From contig CAZAFL010000057.1 in assembly GCA_964484465.1 (NCBI GenBank), positions 1 through 9,203 on the forward strand: a DNA stretch of 9,203 bases, in the 5' to 3' direction. The translations under genes and the position numbers were made by a program. Source of the DNA: CAZAFL01 sp964484465. GTDB taxonomy: Bacteria > Bacteroidota > Ignavibacteria > UBA10030 > SZUA-254. The notes beneath the pieces are model-generated. The model made no database searches, was not told the origin of the DNA, and was given only the letters and a program-made list of their open reading frames with translations. Positions within the stretch are counted from its first letter, which is position 1, and each line of letters starts with the position of its first letter. Below, one piece after another: positions 5,466 to 9,203 of the stretch.

Positions 5466-7040
5466 TTAGTGCAGGCCAGATAATTTTTCAGCCTCTGGAA
5501 AAAGCTCCAACGCTTTCTGAAGCTGATGATCTGCCGCATCGATTACCACATTCCAACCTTTGTATCCCCAGACCAACTTAGCGATCTGTCTTTGGATGTG
5601 GGTTTGGATTTCGAATTTGTCTTTTTGGTACTGAATGGAGTCACCTTCTATTCCCGCCATTGCTGCAAAGTGGCTAAGGTCAGCGATCATCTCATCTGAG
5701 AGGAGAAAATTGGTTCGAAAGCGATTCAAATCATCCCCAAAGTTTTGTTGAATAACTTCACGATTCTTTTTGATGTACGTTTCTGCGTATAATGGAAAGA
5801 CATTTTTTAGGCGAAGTTGCGCAATAAGCAGTGATCGCTTTTGTCTGACAAGGTAATCTGGGATAAGAGCACAACCTTCCGAAACGGTTCTTCCTGATTG
5901 TGTGTGAAAAATTGATTTTGCGATGTGACCATCTATTTCATGTTGAATATTTTCTTGATCGGAACCAACGGTGTCAAAGGGAAACGCAAGATTCTCATTG
6001 CCCTGCTTCACATGAGAGTGGTTGATGCAGCGTCCGGCGGGAGAATACCATCGCCCAATGGTAAGGCGTAGTGTAGACTGATTTGGGAGGTAAAATTCCC
6101 TCTGAATGATTCCATTGCCATAAGATATTTCACCAACAACAAGGCCGCGATCCAAATCTTGAATGGCGGCAGCAATAATCTCACTACCGGCTGCTGTGCC
6201 TGCATTAATGAGTACAATTAGCGGGAGTTCGCTATAATGACCGTTACCTGTACTTGTATACTGTTCATTGAATTTTGGCGAGTGACCTTTGATGCTTAAG
6301 ACCATTTTCCCTTTCGGGAGGATTTCATCAGCGATCTTGAATGCTTGCTCCATATAACCACCTGGATTGGAGCGCAAATCGAGAATCAGTTTTTTCATAC
6401 CATGTTCATTAAGTTTGTTTAGTGCATCGACAAACTCGTCATGCGTATTCTGAGATAACCGATTGATGCGAATATAGCCGATTTGCTTATTTAACATGTC
6501 AGAAATATCAATGCTATAAAGAGGGACTTGTCCGCGGCTTATTTCAAATTCAAGCGGCTGCTTAATGCCACATCGCAGAATTGTTATCTTCACTTTTGTC
6601 CCCTTGGGGCCACGAAGCTTTTGGAAGATTTCATCAGGCTTGATCGCAATCGCGCTTTCTCCATCGATGTTCAAAATTTTGTCACCTGTTGTGATACCTC
6701 TATCATCGCTTGGACCACCGAGTATGGGTGAAATGACAGTCAGCGTGTCGCTTATTAAACTGAAGTTTAATCCGATGCCTTCATAGTCCATATGTGTGTC
6801 TTGCTTGGGAAGGCTCCTTGAAGGCAAGTACCAACAATCCAAGTCAAGATGGTTCAGAATACTATCGATTGAAGTCTGAGCTGGTGGTGGAATATTAACC
6901 GCGTCCACGTAATATGTATTTATCAACGTCATTATTTCATTCAGCGTATCTTGCTTTGCCGAGTTGTCTCGTGCCCACATGAATGGGTGCTGGCAGAGCA
7001 AAAGGAAAAATGAACAGATAGCTAAAAGTCGAAGTTTCAC
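5466..7040 (-). CDS. Secreted S41/PDZ peptidase homologue with dead active site
   Basis: The 524-aa product has the layout of a C-terminal processing peptidase (Prc/CtpA/CtpB, family S41). It has a signal peptide (1 to about 23), an N-terminal helical part, a PDZ domain (about 86-170, with YEGIGLNFSL and GITTGDKILNIDG), the S41 core (about 185-345, with LILDLRSNPGG at 218-228) and a long C-terminal extension (398-524). These enzymes normally cleave near protein C-termini in the periplasm with a Ser/Lys dyad. Here the Ser of GSASASEI is Ala284 (GTAAGSEI) and the Lys of FGKGxVQ is Asn309 (YGNGIIQ). The Ala/Asn spacing of 25 equals the Ser/Lys spacing in E. coli Prc (452/477). The glutamine (Gln313) is kept. 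It is probably a pseudo-protease that binds substrates without cutting. The TQSGRTVSEGCALIPD segment is typical of Bacteroidota/Chlorobiota homologues. Start is GTG with a strong ribosome binding site. Confidence 0.85.
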   Translation of the reverse strand: MKLRLLAICSFFLLLCQHPFMWARDNSAKQDTLNEIMTLINTYYVDAVNIPPPAQTSIDSILNHLDLDCWYLPSRSLPKQDTHMDYEGIGLNFSLISDTLTVISPILGGPSDDRGITTGDKILNIDGESAIAIKPDEIFQKLRGPKGTKVKITILRCGIKQPLEFEISRGQVPLYSIDISDMLNKQIGYIRINRLSQNTHDEFVDALNKLNEHGMKKLILDLRSNPGGYMEQAFKIADEILPKGKMVLSIKGHSPKFNEQYTSTGNGHYSELPLIVLINAGTAAGSEIIAAAIQDLDRGLVVGEISYGNGIIQREFYLPNQSTLRLTIGRWYSPAGRCINHSHVKQGNENLAFPFDTVGSDQENIQHEIDGHIAKSIFHTQSGRTVSEGCALIPDYLVRQKRSLLIAQLRLKNVFPLYAETYIKKNREVIQQNFGDDLNRFRTNFLLSDEMIADLSHFAAMAGIEGDSIQYQKDKFEIQTHIQRQIAKLVWGYKGWNVVIDAADHQLQKALELFPEAEKLSGLH

Positions 7041-7046
7041 TTATTA

Positions 7047-7056
7047 CCTCTCTCCT
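7047..7056 (-). promoter_or_regulatory. Strong ribosome binding site for the S41 homologue
   Basis: On the minus strand AGGAGAGAGG ends 6 bases before the GTG at 7040. It settles this GTG as the start even though there is no ATG, and it suggests efficient translation. Confidence 0.75.
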
Positions 7057-7080
7057 GAGAGCAAGTAGACCGCAAATGGC

Positions 7081-7179
7081 GGACAACGCCTAGCAAAAGC
7101 ATGCATCAGTTTTGCGAAGATTAACATTTTCCAACTGCCCGTGAGCTTTTCTGCTAACGTGATTGTTTTGCTGTTAGCT
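7081..7179 (-). repeat. attC-like cassette recombination site (site F)
   Basis: A shorter site of 99 bp. GGACAAC (7081-7087) opens it and GTTAGCT (7173-7179) closes it. Inner arms AGCAAAA (7092-7098) and TTTTGCT (7166-7172) are perfect complements. It lies 12 bases beyond the stop of the AbiV gene. The sequence outside each end (GCCATTTG on the left read in minus, GCCGTTGG on the right) resembles the flanks of sites D, E and H. Confidence 0.65.
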
Positions 7180-7191
7180 GCCGTTGGCACA

Positions 7192-7868
7192 TCATTTTGC
7201 AATTGCTTGGGTGCCAATGCGTTCATTCAAATGCTCGGCAAACAATATAAATCGTATTTTTTCCTCAACGGCTTTTATAATATCCATAGAATGTTTAGCT
7301 CGGAAGACTTGCTTTGGTGATTGCGCAAGAAAATCATCAGTCATGTTGACATACAAAGCAGCATTTCTTTGCATCAATAATTGCTTGGTTTTTGCTGAAT
7401 CGTATTCTACAGTAACATCCTGAGGATCCTCAGCGCTTATCACGAACCGGCGACCCATGTATGCAGCTTTGAGTCCATGATCGCGGAATGCCGACTCAAG
7501 TTCGTTCTTAGAGGAAACACCTGTGATAAAATCCGCCACGCTTTAGTCTTTTCCAACTTCCTCGAATTCGGGAAAGACCATAGCATAGACCCCCCCACAT
7601 CGGGTAATCCCAGAGTAATACTCANNNNNNNNNNGGAAACACCTGTGATAAAGTCTGCAACGATTTGTGCTTTGCCAACTTCTTCGAATGCGGTGAAGGC
7701 AAGTGCATAGGCTCTCGCATATCGGCGATTCTTGTAGAGTATCCTAGCTTCCTTGAGTAAATCCAATGCATTTAGCATGCAAGCTCTGCGTAAGTCGAAG
7801 AATTTGTGACTGTAACGCTTTAGTGAATCTGTTATCGCCTCGGTTTTTCTTTTGGTTGTTCTAAACAT
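7192..7868 (-). CDS. AbiV-family abortive-infection protein, broken by assembly gap
   Basis: The 3' part (7192-7539) and the 5' part (7635-7868) overlap in sequence and join into one 184-aa protein. The join is at QIVADFITGVS, present on both sides of the Ns. Residues 30-66 (CMLNALDLLKEARILY, then RAYALAFTAFEEVGK) are the AbiV signature of paired helices ending in EExGK. RNAALYV (127-133) matches the second conserved block of that family. AbiV was described as a phage-resistance protein in Lactococcus, where it blocks phage translation; homologues are small helical proteins of about 200 aa. The second copy of the overlap (7540-7624) differs at many positions and has a TAA in frame (MVFPEFEEVGKD then stop), so it is either low-quality contig end or a diverged allele. 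Without the gap this is likely an intact gene. ATG at 7868. Confidence 0.75.
7625..7634. other. Assembly gap with overlapping contig ends
   Basis: Ten Ns. The 112 bases on each side (7513-7624 and 7635-7746) are colinear versions of the same piece of the AbiV gene. They begin with an identical GGAAACACCTGTGATAAA and then diverge. The true gap is therefore negative: two contigs covering the same sequence were placed end to end. Confidence 0.85.
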
Positions 7869-7912
7869 AATCGCGACTCCATTCGATTAATGTAATCTTC
7901 GAGCGCCCAGGG

Positions 7913-7945
7913 CCGCAACGTCCGGCAACACGCAACGATTTTTGC
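7913..7945 (-). repeat. attC-like half-site (left arm only)
   Basis: CCGCAACGTCCGGCAACACG (7913-7932) has the spacing of the left arms of the complete sites (AAC-GTC-GG-CAAC). No right arm is found before the stop of the small gene at 7989. CGGCAA (7923-7928) and TTGCCG (7942-7947) can form a short local hairpin instead. Confidence 0.45.
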
Positions 7946-7988
7946 CGTATTTTGACAGGCTCCTTGTAACTCCTCAGATGAAATCTAT

Positions 7989-8168
7989 TCACCTTGGTGG
8001 CTCGGGTCGCGATTTTTTCAACGCGTCTCTTACACCAGCAGAGAGAATGGCAAATGCAATTCCAAGTGCGCCACTCTGTTGCATGGTAAAATCACCGATG
8101 TAGTGGAATAGCATGATGTAACTGAATCCAGCAATGGCAACGATGCCAAACCGTCGAACGACTTTCAT
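7989..8168 (-). CDS. Small two-helix membrane protein (59 aa)
   Basis: A short gene that is easy to miss. ATG at 8168 is preceded by AAAGGGA at a good distance (5 bases), and the frame runs to a TGA at 7989-7991. The product begins MKVVRRFGIVAIAGFSYIML. It has a basic N-terminus, one hydrophobic helix (about 8-26), a short loop with IGDFTMQQSG (25-33), a second hydrophobic helix (about 33-46) and a basic, Pro-rich end (VRDALKKSRPEPPR). Charge distribution puts both ends in the cytoplasm. Function is unknown; small membrane proteins of this kind occur both as toxins and as regulators. It lies between a left half-site (7913) and a right half-site (8207-8252). The good ribosome binding site and clear hydrophobic pattern make it likely to be real. 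Confidence 0.68.
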   Translation of the reverse strand: MKVVRRFGIVAIAGFSYIMLFHYIGDFTMQQSGALGIAFAILSAGVRDALKKSRPEPPR

Positions 8169-8206
8169 AGCGTCCCTTTATAGAATGTGTGCAATATACT
8201 AATCAC

Positions 8207-8252
8207 TTGAGCGAGCATTTTCATACCAGCGGCATTTTTGTGTTTGTTAGGC
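8207..8252 (-). repeat. attC-like half-site (centre and right arm)
   Basis: The segment has the central motif TTGAGCGAGC (8207-8216), then CCAGCGGC and a right end GTTAGGC (8246-8252), a perfect GTTRRRY. It is followed by GCCGTTTG as at site D. It lies 23 bases from the stop of the Mrr-type gene. The left half expected before the 59-aa gene is absent. Confidence 0.55.
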
Positions 8253-8275
8253 GCCGTTTGCGAGCAGGCAATTAT

Positions 8276-8742
8276 TCATTGAGCCTTTAGCTTATGGTAG
8301 CATTCGATCCAGTCCTTTAATGCATCGTAGTCCTTGCCTTCGATTTCCCATTGGTGGCGGTCTAGAAGTAACTTTGCATCTTTTGAGAAAGATGCGGTTG
8401 TTACAAGAATGGCTTTTGTTGCGCCCTCGTCGATTTTCACCCCCATTATTTCCCGAACGGCTTGAACGCCAACTTTATTCGTGGGATCAGGTCGTTTGCA
8501 TTCAATCAGGAATTTCTCCGAAACAAGTTGATGTCTTATTGCGATTATGTCTTTACCGCCATCCCGAGTTTGTTGAGTGAGTTCAACTTTGAAACCAAAC
8601 CCATCGAAGAGTTTTGCAACAAGTTCTTCAAATAGATGCCTGTCAATTTGTTTGAGTTGTTCGGGATGTTGTCTGAAGCGTTCGATGATCTCTTGGCCGA
8701 TGCGTTCAGAGGTTTCGACGATTGGATGATTGTTGATTTTCT
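8276..8742 (-). CDS. Mrr-type restriction endonuclease, 5' end lost in gap
   Basis: The frame is open from the gap to a TGA at 8276-8278 and encodes the last 154 residues of a protein that has no start in this sequence. Numbering from the gap, residues 36-117 are a clear Mrr catalytic domain of the PD-(D/E)xK nuclease fold: LFEELVAKLF, GFGFKVELT, then TRDGGKDIIA (Asp60 and Asp64), FLIECKR (Glu80, Lys82), VGVQAVREIMG and AILVTTASFS. The acidic residues and the E-C-K motif are all present, so the domain should be active. Mrr-like enzymes cut modified foreign DNA (type IV restriction) or serve in other defence systems, where an N-terminal domain sets target choice. That N-terminal part is missing here. 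The fragment's own start region (ERIGQEIIERFRQHPEQL) is helical. The gene is a cassette in its own right, with half-site 8207-8252 behind it. Confidence 0.82.
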
Positions 8743-8752
8743 NNNNNNNNNN
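8743..8752. other. Assembly gap interrupting the Mrr-type gene
   Basis: Ten Ns of arbitrary length. The left side is open coding sequence of the endonuclease. The right side has no matching frame that I can join to it, so the missing piece may be large or the scaffold join may be wrong. Confidence 0.85.
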
Positions 8753-8880
8753 TTTAGGAGGTCGAATGTTGCCGTAAATTCAGCAACTCCGCAACAAAAA
8801 GGAATCGAACCCTATGTATGCGAACCAAAAGTCATATTAGAATTTCATCCGTCGCTTGAACACTGGCGAGCAAATGATCT
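8753..8880. other. Unassigned block between gap and site I
   Basis: These 128 bases are open in one frame on the plus strand (ending at TAA 8882-8884) and, from about 8812 down to the gap, in one minus frame (GSIPFCCGVAEFTATFDLL). The minus frame has no start codon after its upstream TAG. GGTTCGATTCC on the minus strand looks like a tRNA T-loop, but no cloverleaf surrounds it. It should hold the 5' side of the endonuclease cassette, yet no start and ribosome binding site for that gene is visible. Confidence 0.4.
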
Positions 8881-8881
8881 A

Positions 8882-9010
8882 TAATTTCTGTGGTAACAAC
8901 GCAATAGTTTTGCGAACTACAAATAGGCAAACATCAGTTGTGAAGCAAGATTAATGAGCGAGCTTATTCCTCGGATCTAACCAGTGTCGTTGTTTACCGC
9001 CGAGCGCCAT
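8882..9010 (-). repeat. attC-like site with degenerate ends (site I)
   Basis: Inner arms GTGGTAACAACG (8890-8901) and CGTTGTTTACCGC (8988-9000) pair with one extra base. The 19 bases CTGTGGTAACAACGCAATA (8888-8906) are identical to 2545-2563 in site B. The centre has ATGAGCGAGCTTATTCC. The outer heptamers are not recognisable as RYYYAAC or GTTRRRY, so recombination at this site may be lost. Confidence 0.6.
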
Positions 9011-9020
9011 GAATCCGACA

Positions 9021-9137
9021 TTAGCTTTTGCCTCGAAAGGCAACGTATGCGAGAAGTCCAATTATACCTATCGTAACAATATCTGACCATCCTTTTGAAG
9101 TCGCGGCTTGTTCAACATAATAACGTAACCACGACAT
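9021..9137 (-). CDS. Small single-helix membrane peptide (38 aa, may be longer)
   Basis: From the ATG at 9137 the frame encodes 38 residues starting MSWLRYYVEQAATSKGWSD. It has one hydrophobic helix (about 20-34, IVTIGIIGLLAYVAF) and a basic end (RGKS). The frame is also open upstream without a stop to the window edge (9203), so this may be the C-terminal end of a longer protein. The ATG lacks a good ribosome binding site, which favours the longer version. The stop lies 10 bases from site I, the usual distance for a cassette gene. Function is unknown. Confidence is moderate because so little is in view. Confidence 0.45.
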   Translation of the reverse strand: MSWLRYYVEQAATSKGWSDIVTIGIIGLLAYVAFRGKS

Positions 9138-9203
9138 TTGCGATTCCGGTTCTTTAGAGATGTAAAGATACTTACTTACCAAACACAAGGTTTGAAGAAA
9201 AAA

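Noticed and set aside
5273..5539. Minus-strand open frame of 88 aa across site E
   Set aside because: It overlaps the ends of two well-supported genes and a palindromic site, and has no recognisable protein features.
8753..8775. AGGAGG followed by ATG on the plus strand
   Set aside because: The ATG opens a frame of only three codons (ATG TTG CCG TAA), so it cannot be a gene start.
8790..8830. tRNA-like T-loop (GGTTCGATTCC on the minus strand)
   Set aside because: No anticodon or D arm fits around it, and the T stem pairs poorly beyond three bases.
8320..8884. Plus-strand open frames of 86 and 82 aa, the second crossing the Ns
   Set aside because: The minus strand of 8276-8742 encodes an unmistakable Mrr nuclease domain, and the second frame runs through unknown bases.
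1700..9010. CRISPR array
   Set aside because: The repeats are about 100-130 bp, palindromic, differ in sequence, and are separated by whole genes rather than short spacers.

Overview
This window reads as a stretch of gene-cassette array of the integron type. No integrase is visible, so it is a cluster of attC-like sites lacking an integrase (a CALIN), or a distal piece of a longer chromosomal integron. Every supportable gene is on the minus strand. Most are single genes of unknown or accessory function. Nearly every intergenic space holds an imperfect palindrome of about 100-130 bp. These palindromes start with a GCATAAC-like heptamer and end with a GTTATGC-like heptamer. Their inner arms pair with each other although the arm sequence differs between sites. 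The genes read leftwards, so an attI site and integrase, if present, should lie beyond the right edge.

Layout from right to left, in the direction of transcription: a 38-aa membrane peptide open to the window edge (9021-9137); attC-like site (8882-9010); an unexplained 128-bp block and a run of Ns; an Mrr-type restriction endonuclease domain whose 5' end is lost in the gap (8276-8742); a 59-aa two-helix membrane protein between two half-sites (7989-8168); an AbiV-family abortive-infection protein broken by a second run of Ns (7192-7868); attC-like site; a secreted S41/PDZ C-terminal processing peptidase homologue with both catalytic residues replaced (5466-7040); attC-like site; a glycine-zipper lipoprotein (4744-5298); attC-like site; a six-helix membrane protein with a coiled-coil tail (3735-4523); a receiver-like protein lacking the phosphorylation residues, between two half-sites (3284-3655); a secreted protein (2676-3218); attC-like site; a membrane-anchored protein bracketed by a 46-48 bp inverted repeat (1884-2378); attC-like site; and a two-gene unit of a HEPN-like protein (638-1669) and a PIN-domain protein (90-599).

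The organism cannot be named from this sequence. Moderate-to-low GC, the particular C-terminal architecture of the S41 protein and the style of the lipoprotein and secreted proteins suggest a member or relative of the Bacteroidota/Chlorobiota (FCB) group. This is inference. The two 10-N runs show a scaffolded draft assembly, probably from a metagenome.

The genes do not form a pathway. What they share is their setting and a lean towards defence-type nuclease or abortive-infection folds (AbiV, Mrr, PIN, HEPN-like) and envelope proteins, as is common in cassette arrays. The most unusual points are the pseudo-protease, the degenerate receiver, two genes that appear to sit between the two halves of an attC-like repeat, and an inverted repeat flanking one cassette gene.
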